This document shows positions 48,329-59,994 of a stretch of 64,000 nt of DNA, piece by piece. The stretch comes from Voacanga thouarsii. Taxonomy: Eukaryota > Streptophyta > Magnoliopsida > Gentianales > Apocynaceae. How positions within the stretch are numbered: position 1 is the stretch's first letter; each line of letters begins with the position of its first letter. The stretch lies in contig JANUWF010002285.1 of assembly GCA_026120185.1 (NCBI GenBank), positions 620,001 through 684,000 on the forward strand, in the 5' to 3' direction. The translations under genes were made by a program, and so were the position numbers. Below the pieces are notes generated by a model. That model was not told where the DNA came from, searched no databases, and saw only the letters and a list, made by a program, of their open reading frames with translations.

Positions 48329-49302
48329 ACGAATTCTTGGGTGGCTTTTCTTGGTGTTATGGTGTTTTTGGTGGCTATGTGTTCAGTTCAAACAAAGGGA
48401 GCCAAAACAGGGACTTTTCTTGTGACAACAGGAGAAAAGTAACCTAACTACCTACACTCTTTCAAACCCTTAAAGAATAAAGCCTCAAAGACGCTCAAGA
48501 TGAGCAGAAAGTTCTACTATAATCTCACCCTAATATCGTTAAAGCAACAAAGGCAAATAAGAACAAATAGAATAAAAAAAATAGGCACCCAAATATTGAA
48601 TTTCAAACAAACCTTAGAAGAACAAAGCAACTAAGATCCATTCAAAGAAAATAACATTGGATTATCCAAAAGATTTATAGACTCTTACAAAAGGAGGACT
48701 AACCCTTAAGTTTGGTCTTGAACAAGATGAACAAGGAGGCTTGGGCCTCTCAAGATTCTCTCTCAAGTTTGAATTAAAGTCAAGTGAATTATCTTATCAA
48801 ATCACTAAATGTGTTATTTATACTATCCTAACCCTAACTAAGTAAACCCTCAGGTTTAATTACAATTTTGGATCATAATAAGTATTTACAAGCAATTAAA
48901 GATGAAGAAAATCGGAAAAAAGTATTAAAAACGCAGAGCAGACGTTGGTACCCAGGGGGAAGCCGACGCTGGATTGGAACATCACAACCGGCGCCGGTTT
49001 GCTTGAGGTGTTGTTTGGACAGAATGGAGCCGGCGCTGGTTTAGCTTCATGGAGTCGGTGCCGGCTGTCCTTTGGGAAGCCTCCCTTGTTAAGTTTTGTC
49101 CCCTTTTGCTACCGGTTTAAGTTCTTGTTGCGGTCCTTCGCGGATGGCCATCAACATGAACTCTTGGCTAGCTTCCTCAACTTTCCAATCCTCCTTCATC
49201 CTCAAGCATAGTTTGATAATCAATTGAAAATCATCTTGAAGCTTCTTGGTCCACGCTCTTGTCATTGGCCCATGTCCTCCATGATGAAGTAGAGTCTCAT
49301 CA
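48329..49302 (-). repeat. 3' LTR of gypsy G3
   Basis: 974 bp. On the plus strand it reads TGATACGAATTC to GTCTCATCA. It contains the perfect palindrome AACCGGCGCCGGTT at 48986-48999 and related GC-rich units to 49072. The ORF at 48945-49211 only translates these units. Confidence 0.94.
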
Positions 49303-49313
49303 TCTCCCTCTCC
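49303..49313 (-). other. polypurine tract of gypsy G3
   Basis: GGAGAGGGAGA on the minus strand, directly before the LTR and immediately after the pol stop codon (49314-49316). Confidence 0.88.
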
Positions 49314-50450
49314 TTAAAAAGGATTCGTCTTCAAATCATCGCCATCATCTACATCAAAAAGAGAGATGTCACTAACATTAAAGGTGGCACTAACATGATA
49401 CTCACCAGGTAGATCTATCTTGTAAGCATTATCTCTAACTTTAGCAAGAACTTGAAATGGTCAATCCCCTCTTGGATCAAGTTTGCTTTATCGTTGCGTG
49501 GGGAATCTCTCATTGCGAAGGTGCGCCCATACCCAATCGCCCGGCTCAAAGGAAACATTTTTTCTTCCTTGATTGTGCTTTTGGGCGATCTCTTTGTTTC
49601 GTGTTACAATGGTTGCTTTCACCTTCTCATGGAGTGCCTTCACTATCTCTGCCTTTTTAGCTCCGTCGAGGTTCAACCGTTCACCTATAGGTAAAGGAAC
49701 CAAATCTAAAGGAGTTAGAGGATTAAAACCATATACAATTTCAAAAGGAGAATAAGAAGTGGTAGAGTGAATAGTCCTATTGTAAGCAAACTCAAAGTGA
49801 GGCAAGCACTCCTCCCAATTCTTCAAGTTCTTCTTGATTATGGCCCACAAGAGTTGGGTGAGTGTACGATTGACCACCTCTGTTTGTCCGTCCGTTTGGG
49901 GATGACAAGCTGTGGAAAATAAGAGGTTAATTCCAAGTTTGTTCCATAAAACTCTCTAAAAGTGGCTAAGGAATTTTGTATCCCTATCCAAGACAATAGT
50001 CCTTGGAATCCCATTCATTCTCACCACTTCCTTAAAGAATAAATCTGCAATATATGACGCAATATGTCAACAATCACAAATATAGAATCCTCCCCCCCCC
50101 CGCTCTTGGACCTAGGCAATCCTAAGATGAAGTCTATTGAAATATCAACCCAAGGCATATTAGGTGTGGGCAAAGGAGTATAAAGACCATGTGGAAGAGC
50201 TCTAGACTTAGCTCACCTACAAGTAATACATTGAGAACAATGTCGCTCCACATCCTTTCTCATTTTTTGCCAAAAGAAATGTTCCTTAAGGATGCCTAAG
50301 GTTTTTGCAACACCAAAATGCCCCTTTAGTCCCCCACTATTGGCTTCCCTAACTACCAACACTCTAGTGGAACCCCTTAGCACACAAAGCCTTGCCTCCC
50401 TAAACAAGAAACCATCATGCCTATAATATTTAGCAAATGCACCTTTCTCA
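49314..50450 (-). pseudogene. G3 integrase
   Basis: The N-terminal zinc-binding region is near 50330-50213 ([33 protein letters not shown]). The core is broken, with readable pieces such as DFILGLP and TDGQTE near 50120-49880 and a run of ten C at about 50092-50101. The C-terminal part from 49877 is clean: NRTLTQLLWAI, LPHFEFAYNRTIHSTTSYSP, EPGDWVWAHLRNERFPTQR. After a stop it continues SKLDPRGD, stop, PFQVLAKVRDNAYKIDLPGE and ATFNVSDISLFDVDD, ending KTNPF and TAA at 49314. The NVSD-LSLFD-type ending is common in a group of plant gypsy elements. No chromodomain is visible after it. Confidence 0.88.
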
Positions 50451-51695
50451 CAAGCATGGAAAATATCCCCAAACTCCTCATCATCAACATACAAATCTTT
50501 CACAAATTTAAAACCAAGAAGTTTAGCATCCAAAAAGTTGAGGAGTGCATACCTTCGAGATAGTGCATCCACTATCACATTTTCCTTGCCCTTCTTGTAT
50601 TGAATGACATATGGAAATGTCTCAATAAACTCCATCCACCTTGCATGCCTCTTGTTCAAATTTTGTTGGCTCTTGAGATGTTTAAGGGTCTCATGGTCGG
50701 TATGAATGACAAACTCTCTTGGCAAAAGATAGTGTTGCCAATACTCTAAGGTCCTCACCAAAGCAAAAAGCTCTTTGTCATAGGTAGAGTAGTTGAGGGT
50801 TGCCCCGGACAATTTCTCACTAAGGTATGCAATGGGTTTTCTATCTTAGGTCAAGACTGCACCTATACCCACTCCACTTGCATCACACTCTATCTCAAAA
50901 GCCTTCTCAAAGTTGGGAAGAATAAAAATTGGAGCTTGGCTTAAATTATCTTTGAGGGTTTGAAAGGCTTGTTGTTGGGCTTCCTCCCACCTAAATCCCA
51001 CCTTTTTCTTTACCACTTCGGTTAGAGGGGCTACTATAGTGCTAAAATTTTGGATAAACTTCCTATAGAAACTAGCTAGCCCATGGAAACTACGGACTTG
51101 GGTAATGGTGGTAGGGGTTGGCCAATCTTGTATGGCTTTTACTTTTTCCTCATCAACCTCAATCCCTTTAGTACTCACAATATATCCAAGAAATGTAATC
51201 CGCTCTAAACAAAAAGAGCATTTCTCAAGATGAGCATACAATCTCTCCCTTCGGAGGGCAACAAGCACACTTTGAACATGATTCAAATGATCCACATGTG
51301 ATTTACTATAAATTAATATATCATAAAAGTACACAACAACAAGTTTTACAATGAATTCTCTCCAAATATGGTGCATTAGTCGCATAAAAGTGCTAGGAGC
51401 ATTAGACAATTTAAAGGGCATGACAAGCCACTCATACAACCCTTATTTAGTTTTAAAAGTTGTTTTCCATTCATCCCCTTCTCTTATTCTAATTTGGTGA
51501 TAACAATATTTTAAATCAATCTTTGAGAAAATGCATACACCAAATAGCTCATAAAGCAAGTCATCTAATCTAGGAATGGGATAACGGTATTTTACCATTA
51601 TGTTGTTGATAGCACGACAATCTACGTACATACACCATGTTCCATCCTTTTTGGGCACCAAGAGAACCGAAACCGCACATGGGCTTAGGCTTTCT
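50451..51695 (-). pseudogene. G3 reverse transcriptase (C-terminal part) and RNase H
   Basis: This continues after the solo LTR with [20 protein letters not shown] and [17 protein letters not shown], then a stop after TFKTK, then [20 protein letters not shown]. The catalytic box reads [13 protein letters not shown]: the first Asp of the usual F-D-D is Tyr (codon TAT, 51323-51325), so the enzyme would be inactive even without the stops. Then follow [29 protein letters not shown] and the RNase H entry ([14 protein letters not shown], a stop at about 50848, [40 protein letters not shown]). Gene order and wording are gypsy. Confidence 0.93.
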
Positions 51696-53212
51696 TGTTA
51701 GGATTCGTAGACTCCTAAACGCGAAAAAAATCCACGAATCCCTTCTGAGGATCCAAGTAAATGATTAAGAAGATCGTAGGTTTGCAGAATTACCTCTGTT
51801 AGGTGTAATCGATATCCTTCGATTCCGATTATGCTGCTGTACGTGAAATCCGAACGATCACCAGACGCTGCAATGTGCGAACGTCTTCTATCAGATACAC
51901 ACCGTGAACTCACTTGTCACACGGGGAGTGCTAGCACCTAGGGTTTGAGAGACTTATTTTTCTGGTGGATGAAGGCACGAATATTCTTAACCGAATAGCT
52001 ATCTAGAGAAGACGGCTAGGATTTTCTTAAAAACCCCTCCGAACCTCTTAGAGTCCAACCCTGATAATATCTTATCGTATTTTAATTTAAATTCAAATTA
52101 AAATTGATATGGTAAGATTCTATCATTATCTCGGTAATTTAACTAATTAATTTATCGAGTCAGATTCTTATAATCTGGACATTATCCAGATACAACAAAT
52201 ATGGACATATTTCCAAATTCATTGTATCTGGTAAATTTTCTAAGTTCGATTAACTTAGACATATTTCCAAATTCATAGAATCTGGTTACCAGAAAAACAA
52301 CCTAACAAGTTCGCTTATTGTGTGACCTTATAGGTTCATTTAACATTGGTAGTGTGCCCAAATCATATTTAAATGGCGCACAAATTATAAGCGGTTTCTA
52401 GCAAAACATTATAACTATGCAAGTTAAATGAATATCGGTGATCTCTTTGAACCAAATTATAATTTTATATTTAGTCCTTTTGTCACACGATATCCAGATT
52501 AAGCATAAGGTACGGAGCATGTCATCCTTATTAAGCTTAATCAATTATTTCTTAATTTCATAGTAGATTGTTCAAACAAATGATATCAATATCTTAGATT
52601 AATATATTTGAGTATGGCCATGCATTTTAACAGTCTAACGTATCAAGGGACCCATGGATATCTCTCCCATAATTGAGAGGGACAAATTCCTTCACTATCA
52701 ATCATATTCCTCTCATTGATTTATTCTATATCCAATAGTAGTCTAATTTATTATCTAATTAAAGATAACTTTAGACAACGTCAAAATATAGAATTTATCA
52801 AGTAAGAAACTATGATGAATTTAGGTCGAATGACTTTTTATATTATTATGGCTAAAAAGTACTTATGACATATTCCATGAAGTACTCTTACAGTAGGTCA
52901 TGTCCAATACAATGTTCTCTAACATTTATTTATGTTTTGACTCGATATCACAAATATCCATGATCAGTAAAACATAACCATCAAGTCACAAATATACTAA
53001 TCTTAATTTATTATTGTTCCAATAATAATAATCGATCAAAGACAATTTTAGAATAGTCATTGTATTTATTGTTGGATTTTACTATCAAGTCATGTACTTA
53101 ATGACCACAAAATAAAATACACTATTCATGGAAAGGAAAACCTCATATTATTATATAAAACATAAACGACAATAGTATAAGTACAAATTGACTCTAGGGC
53201 ATATCCCTAACA
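51696..53212 (-). repeat. solo copia LTR inside G3
   Basis: 1517 bp with perfect TGTTAGG...CCTAACA ends, flanked by TTTCT (51691-51695) and TCTCT (53213-53217), a 5-bp duplication with one change. On the minus strand it starts TGTTAGGGATATGCCCTAGA, close to the LTR start of copia D and, from memory, BARE/Angela elements. It interrupts the G3 frame exactly between HVRE and SLSPC. It contains no coding region, so it is a solo LTR left by recombination, of a family not otherwise present in the window. Confidence 0.9.
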
Positions 53213-53217
53213 TCTCT

Positions 53218-54300
53218 CTCACATGTCCCTTCTCAAGCAATGCCTCCACTTGCTTTTGCAACTCCTTGGATTCCTCCGGGTTGCTTCTATGTACCAGTTG
53301 GATGGGGATGACGGCTCTGAGCACAAAGTTGATCAATTCCTCTCAATGGTGGTAGTCCTCCGGGCACCTCATTTGGAAAAACGTCTTCAAACTCTTGAAG
53401 AATAGCTGCAATTTCATTAGGCAAAGACAATGTGAAATCATTAGTAGAAACATAAGAACCCTTGTATAAAAGAAGTATAACCGGTTCCTTAGCTTCTATG
53501 GCCTCTATGACCTCACTCTCTTTTGCAAAGAAATTCACTCTCTTTTTTCCTCCCCTCTCTTGTCCTTGCTCACTCCTATCCTTGATTATCAATGGCACTT
53601 GTTTGTTCATCCTCTCTCTCAACTCTTTTTCTTGTCTCTCCTTTTCTTTCCTCTCAATTTCTTGCTTTTACTTAACTTATTACGCTTCCTTCTTCTTCTC
53701 TTTTTCCTTCATGATTCTTTGGTCTTTGCTTACCTCACTAGGGGCCATAGGGATGAGGGTAAACTTAGTTTCCTCCTTGAGTAGTGAATAAGTATTCTTC
53801 CTCCCATCATGGTTTACATGCCTATCATATGGCCAAGGCCTCCCTAGTAGTAAATGACCCGCTTGCATGGGTACGACATCACATAGCACATCATCCTTGT
53901 ACTTCCCCATTTCAAAAGACACCAACACTTGCTTGTTTACTCTCATTTCCCTACTATCGTTCAACCATTGTAATTTGTAGGGCTTAGGATGTTTAATCCA
54001 ACTCGTGTCTAATTCTTCAACCAAATCTGCTCTAATAACGTTAGCGCAACTCCCACTATCCACAATAACACTACAAGGGGTCTTATTGATCAGACACCTA
54101 GTGTAGAAAATATTCTCTCTTTGTTGGTGGTCTTGATCCTCAATGGCTTATGAGCTCAATGACCTTCTTATGACTCCCACCAAGGAGTATTCTTGTCCAA
54201 CAACTTCCCCTTCATCACTCTCCTCATCTCCATTTCCCTCTTGGTTTCTTCGGTACCTTTCTTCCTCTTCTTCTTCGTCGGTAGAAACCTCACCATAGGG
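53218..54300 (-). pseudogene. G3 protease and start of reverse transcriptase
   Basis: The protease is retropepsin-like with the active site IVDSGSCANVI near 54070, followed by KPYKLQWLNDSREM, CDVVPMQAGHLLLGRPWPYD and a Lys/Glu-rich linker. Two adjacent stops lie near 53677. Reverse transcriptase begins with EIAAILQEFEDVFPNEVPGG and LPPLRGI, then a frameshift near 53310, and continues SNPEESKELQKQVEALLEKG and HVRE, where the solo LTR interrupts. The order protease then reverse transcriptase, with RNase H and integrase downstream, is typical of gypsy. Confidence 0.9.
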
Positions 54301-55640
54301 GTTGGTATACATCACTCTCTTGCTTGAGCACTAGTGGGAAGTATGTCCATATCCAAGGCACTTAAAGCATTTGATGTCTCTATTTCTTTGTGGCCTCTCC
54401 ATAGTTTTCCCTTTGTCCTTGTTCCATCCTTCCCTAAGTTTCCAATCCTCCCTAGGCTTCCAATCTTCTCTAGGTTTCCAAGCTTCCCTAGGTTTGTGTG
54501 AAGTCCCTTTAAAATGGTTTAGGGGTTTCATCCTTCTCAGTTGGCACCTTGCTAGTTGTGTTGGGGTTTGGGAAGGGTGGTCTAGTAAATGCCCTCCTCT
54601 TTAATTGCCTTTCAATCTTCATGTCGGTATGTACCATATCCTCCAATCGACCATAAGGGTGCAATTCCACTAAATTGGCAATCTACCTATTTAATCCTCC
54701 CAAAAATCTTGCTCTTGTTGCTCTTGGATCCTCATGGATTTGAGCTCTCATCAACATCACTTCCATTTCTTTATGATAATCTTCTATACTCTTGTTCCCT
54801 TACTTGAGCGATTGGAGCCTTTGGTAAAGATCGTTGTAGTAATGGTGTGGTATAAATCTTGCCCTCATCATGCCTTTCAACAAATTCTAATTAGCCACGG
54901 TTTCCACTCCCGTTTGTCTCCTTTGGGCACTAACTTACTCCCACCATACCAAGACATACTCCGAAAATCCCAATATAGCCAACCTCACGTTTGACCTCTC
55001 ACTATAGTTAGGGCTCTCTAGGAATATCTCTATCTTACTTTCCCGCTCAAAATAAGCTTCAGGGTCACTTTTGCCATAGAATATAGGCACTTTTAATTTA
55101 CTATGGCTCAACTCCCTATCCACATCATTTCCTTCTCTCCTTCCTCCTCTATTACCCTATCCTCTATGTTGTTCCCTAAAGACTTCAACATGCTCACCCT
55201 CATACCATTCTTTAGCTCCCTCAAATTCTCTTTCTAGCCCCCTTATATTGATCCCTCCATTCCTTCCTTGGCCTCTACCTCGTCCTCCTCTCAAGCCATG
55301 TATTCCTCATCTCATAGGAGCTTGTTGGAAACTCCCAATAGAGTATTCATCCCATTCTTCCCCTTGTTGGGCATGTAACAGAGGAGTATGAGCATCACCA
55401 TCCCTCATCCTTGGACTTGGCACTTCAAATCGCTCTTGGCCTATCCTTTGTGCCACAGTAGAAGATTATCTAAGGTTATTTATCGACTCCCTTGTCATAT
55501 TTTGGAACTCACTTTGCATCGTCCTCATCATAGCCTGTAAGTCTTGACGCAAACCCCTAACATCAATTTATTCTTCTTGAGGTCTACTAAGTCCACTTGG
55601 GTTAGGCCTAGAGATCTCTTGTTCATGGGCTATGGTGGTA
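54301..55640 (-). pseudogene. G3 gag
   Basis: A decayed gag with a readable order: FQNMTRESINNLR near the N-terminus (about 55500), an Arg/Gly-rich stretch (GGRGRGQGRNGG), and the capsid domain KVPIFYGKSDPEAYFE, ESPNYSERSNVRLAILGF, VLVWWE (55123-54935), followed by ARFIPHHYYNDLYQRLQSLK and RARFLGGLNR. A tandem REDWKPREDWK-type repeat (54490-54430) precedes the zinc knuckle CFKCLGYGHTSH then a stop at 54328-54330. The start codon is not certain; several stops lie upstream. The zinc knuckle and capsid wording agree with plant gypsy gag. Confidence 0.85.
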
Positions 55641-56532
55641 GAGTATTTACTTGTCTATACCTGTAAAACAAAGAGATTAGAAGGAAAAGATAGATCCTCA
55701 CTTCACTTCCTTATGTGTTAGCTCTCAAAATTGATCACTCCACCATCGTGTTTACTCTCTTAGACTCTTTTAATAATAGGCTCACCCTCTTGCCTTTTTC
55801 TCAACTCTCAAGCCTTCTTATTCAATCCCAATTCTCCCCAATAGTTGATTATTTAGTCCAACTAAGTGAATTACACAAATCAAAAGAATTTTCCAATTAG
55901 GGGGTCTTAGGGGAATTTCAACAAACACTTGTTGGGCACCTCAAACAAACAAGCTTTAAGTCAAGAATTTAAAGAAAAAATGGACTCAATCAACTCACGA
56001 ACAAGCACTAAATGCACAAGAAACAATTCTAAGCAAGAAACAAACAAGAGTTATCAAGAACAAAGAAACAAGAACGACTAGAACTAGGATGATGAATAAC
56101 AAGATGGTCACAAGTGTGCAATAGAGAAATTGAGTCCAATGATTATGGAATTTATCATTAGAGTGATATAACAAATCACAAAACCCAAGAAATAAAAATC
56201 AAGAATCAAAGTTTCCAACTATAGCTAAAAACACTTTCATGGAACATTTATCAAACACCTTAGCTGCAATCTCGTTACTCAAGAGCAACCAGAATTTTCA
56301 CCTATATTCAAGTAAATTTTCAACACAATTACAAGATAAATTTGTACCCAAGGATTATAACAACATCAAGGAGCAATTTCCCAACAGAAAATTCAAGATA
56401 TAACAAAAATTTCAAGACCTTTTTCGGAGCAAGTTTTGAGTGACGGAATTTTCTATTTTTTTCTCTTTTCTTCACTTTGTAGGGCTCCTTGTTCTTGTTT
56501 TCAAGCTTTGATGGGAATCAAGATTTTCCTTA
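55641..56532 (-). other. 5' leader of gypsy G3
   Basis: AT-rich untranslated region between primer site and gag. A TTTTACAG acceptor-like site lies near 55660 on the minus strand. The plus-strand ORFs at 55715-55900 and 56436-56651 have no recognisable domain and are not called. Confidence 0.6.
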
Positions 56533-56543
56533 CTCTGATACCA
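56533..56543 (-). other. primer-binding site of gypsy G3
   Basis: TGGTATCAGAG on the minus strand, 7 bp from the LTR end at 56551. Initiator tRNA-Met type. Confidence 0.85.
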
Positions 56544-56550
56544 AACTCTT

Positions 56551-57529
56551 TGATACGAATTCTCGGGTGGCTTTTCTTAGTGTTGTGGTGTTGTTGGTGG
56601 CTATGTGTTCAGTTCAAACAAAGGAAGCCAAAACAGGGACTTTTCTTGTGACAAAAGGAGAAAAGTAACCTAACTACCTACACTTTTTCAAACCCTTGAA
56701 GAATAAAGCCTCAAAGACCCTCAAAATGAGTAGAAAGTTCTACTATAATCTCGCCCTAATATATTTGAAGCAACAAAGGCAAACAAGAACAAATAGAATA
56801 GAAAAAATAGGCACTCAAATATTGAATTTCAAACAAACCTTAGAAGAACAAAGTAACTAAGACCCATTCAAATAAAACAACATTGGATTATCCAAAAGAT
56901 TTATAGACTCTTACAAAAGAAAGACTAACCCTTACGTTTGGTCTTGAACAAAATGAACAAGGAGGCTAGGGCCTCTCAAGATTCTCTCTCAAGTTTGAAT
57001 TAAAGTCAAGTGAATTGTCTTATCAAATCACTAAAGGTGTTATTTTTACTATCCTAACCCTAGCTAAGTAAACCCTGAGGTTTAATTACAGTTTTGGGTC
57101 ATAATAAGTCTTTACAAGCAACTAAAGGTAAAGAAAACTAGTGAAAAGCATTAAAAACGTGGAGCAGACGTCGGTGCCCAGGGGGAAGTCGGCACCGGAT
57201 TGGAACATCACAACTAGCGCCGATTTAGCTCTATCTTCGGTCGGTTCATGTTTGCTTCAAGTGTTGTTTGGCTTCATGGAGCCGGCGCTAGCTGTCCTTT
57301 GGGAAGCCTCCCTTGTTAAGTTTCGTCCCCTTTTGCTGCTGGTTTGAGATCTTGTTGCGGTCCTTTGCGAATAGCCATCAACACGAACTCTTGGCTAGCT
57401 TCCTCAACCTTCCAATCCTCCTTCATCCTCAAGCAAGGTTTGATAAGCAATTGAAAATCATCTTGAAGCTTCTTGGTCCTTACTCTTTTCATTGGCCCTT
57501 GTCCTCCATGATGAAGTGGAGTCTCATCA
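56551..57529 (-). repeat. 5' LTR of gypsy G3
   Basis: 979 bp, pair of 48329-49302. The GC-rich units at 57168-57300 differ from the other LTR by several substitutions and rearranged spacing, while the rest aligns closely. Confidence 0.94.
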
Positions 57530-57534
57530 GATTC

Positions 57535-58436
57535 CTATCATTAAAATATTTCCAAGCTTGAGAATTAGCTTGATGTCGTTGTATGCCATCTTGGGTTCTT
57601 TCCTCATCATGCCACTTCATTAATGACACAGTTTTTGATGACATAAAGTATTTTTGGAGCCTTGGCTTCAACAGAAAATATCTCATCTGCTTAACTGCTT
57701 TCTTGCATTTAATTTTATATCTTGTAGCATTACAAATTTTACAACAATCAAGATCTTTGTCCTCATTTCTGAACAATATACAATTGTTAGGACATGCATC
57801 ATACGTCACATAAGTGAATCCAAAATCTTCAGTAATCTTCTTAGCTTCGTAGAATGATTTGAGACGTTGTACACCTTTGGGAAATGCATCATTAAGTAAA
57901 TCAATCAACATTGTGAAACTTGTATTTGTCCAACTACTAATAACTTTCAAATGTAACAAGCTCACAATAAATGAAAGTTTTGTAAATCTATCACATCGTG
58001 GATACAATTCACATTCAGCATCTTCTAGATGTTTTAAGAAATCCCTAGTCTATTTATTAGGCCCATTTGATTGATCAGTGTCAGAAATTTCCACATTACC
58101 AATATTTGGAACCCTAAATGCTTCATGAACCATATCAACCATGTTATCTCGAGTGACTGAATTGAAAGAGCTTTGTCCCTCATCCCTAACTATTGTGTCC
58201 ACATCGGTTTCCCCATGAAAACTCCAAAAAGTATAGTTATTTATGAAACCATGAATAACTATGTGAGCTTTCACAACATCCTTTGACAAAAAGAAACGAT
58301 TCTCATATTTCTTACAAGGACAGTATATCAGTGAATGTTCATCCTTGAACCGGTATGCAAATACTAAGAATTCATCCATCTTCCGTATATACTCATATGA
58401 AGTCCTTTGTTTTGAATACATCTAACCCCTATCCAT
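57535..58436 (-). pseudogene. CACTA TNP2 transposase, N-terminal third
   Basis: The start is the ATG at 58434-58436. It reads MDRG, then a TAG at 58422-58424 where related proteins have Trp, then MYSKQRTSYEYI. An AG acceptor-like site (TTTATCAG) lies just upstream. The first domain has the Cys/His pattern of the transposase-associated domain: CPCKKYENR, VVKAHIVIHGF, YTFWSFHGE. After a stop near 58050 the transposase-21 part follows: HLKVISSWTNTSFTMLIDLL, LKSFYEAKKITEDFG, TYDACPNNCILFRNED, KICNATRYK. It ends at WKYFNDRN where G3 is inserted; the next residues are at 48320 on the other side of G3. The G3 borders and flanking duplication (AATTC/GATTC) show that this was one gene. Confidence 0.9.
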
Positions 58437-59994
58437 GTTGACTTGAATCCCCTGATAAATTTTTTATAAAAAAACTATAGTACACGAGACTCATAAACTA
58501 CAAATCAAGATGCATATAAATAGTTTCAAAGGTAAAAGTTTTTACATCATAAACTAAAAAAAAAAAAAAAATCCAACCAATTTCAAATCAATTTAATTCA
58601 AGGAAGACATTCAATTCTAGTTACTAATTTAAATTGATTTTCAAATTGTCCACCTTCTATTATGAACAAGATCCATAGAGCATGCAAATGCAAAATAACA
58701 TTCCCAATTATATCCTAACTGTTGAAGCTACCTAACAAATTCATTCTAAACTATATTTTTTCAATTAAAAATCTGGACTTGCCATAAAATAAAATGGTTA
58801 ATAAAAAAGTTTTTAGCAGCAACTAAACCTTATAAAGGAGAGGAATACCTTTGCTAGTAGTTGTGCCCAACGATTTAAAGCTTCAAGTTCTCTTTGTTTA
58901 TCAACTTCCTAAAAACAAAGGAAGAAGAATAAGAACACCAAAGGCAATAATCCCTTGGAAGAGCACAACTCATATAAGTAGTATTGACATATACAATATT
59001 ATTTTTAAGGGAAGCCATCATTACCGCTATGCTATGTACACCTTTACTAACCATAAAATAGAAGCCCTTTCAAAGTGTATTGATGCATTTAACTATATCC
59101 ACCCACAATCCTACCAACATTTGTCAAAGGCATTAGAAGGGGAGATATTAAGCAAATGCCACATAAAAAGAAAAACAAAATGAAACATAACAAAGTACCA
59201 AGACTACTATAATTTGCCAAAGTCATTACAATGTGATATAGATTTTAGCTTAGAAGAAGTGCAAAACACCAAAAGACATTATAACAAGAATTTCAAATCA
59301 AAAATAATTTCAAGGATGTCAACTCGATTATCTTGAATGAACTTCACCTCTTAACATCTTTTACATATATTTACCCCTTCCCTAATTACACGAAATAAAA
59401 TGCACCTACAATAAACAAAGGGTTCATACTTTAAAGTGTAAGTATTGACAAAACCCATTTTTAATAATCTAAGAAAGTGGCATCTAATCCAGAATACATG
59501 CTTTCAAACAAAGCTGAAACACAAACTTACCTAGCATAATAACATAAAAAAAGAGACCTTAGCATTCATAACAATGCACAATGTATTGAAACATTTCTAA
59601 ACTGCAAAAATAAATAAATAACCAGCTTTGAAGATCAATAAGACAACCAACAAGGAACCCAGATTCCTTCGCACAAGATCAGTCAGTTCACAAAATCATA
59701 GTCTAGGGCAATTCACCTACAGAACACTAAACTCATTGAACGGGACATTTCAAACAACATATATAATAGAATGTCTTAACAGAAACTAGATTATGAAGAA
59801 GGTCCCTCAAGTCAAGTCCATGAACCAGACATTCATCAAGGCCCAAATAACAAGAACAAATGAGAATCGGTAAGTCTAAAAGGTGCATTTTCAGCCTATA
59901 ATCAAGACCCACATTGTCGATTCTAATAGCAATTTTAACTTTTTATCAACACCCAGACAAAAAAGCAGAGATGGGTACCTATAAAATCTTAGTG
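58437..59994 (-). other. CACTA region upstream of the TNP2 start
   Basis: AT-rich, with A runs, and no coding signal I can support. It lies between a possible splice donor (AAAGGTAAGT at about 60070) and the acceptor just before 58436, so it may be a long 5' intron. The plus-strand ORF at 58851-59183 is not recognised. Confidence 0.45.

Larger units (their letters stand above)
48329..57529 (-). mobile_element. gypsy G3, LTR retrotransposon inserted in the CACTA transposase
   Basis: A 9.2-kb minus-strand Ty3/gypsy element with LTRs of about 975 bp (48329-49302 and 56551-57529), flanked by AATTC (48324-48328) and GATTC (57530-57534), a 5-bp duplication with one change. It has a polypurine tract, primer site, gag, protease, reverse transcriptase, RNase H and integrase in gypsy order, all with stops and frameshifts. 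A solo copia LTR (51696-53212) interrupts reverse transcriptase. Without it the element would be about 7.7 kb. I place it in gypsy; the lineage is uncertain, since no clear chromodomain is visible at the integrase end. Confidence 0.95.

Noticed and set aside
53462..53791. 109-codon plus-strand ORF rich in Ser/Phe/Leu
   Set aside because: Shadow of the Lys/Glu-rich linker of G3 protease on the other strand.
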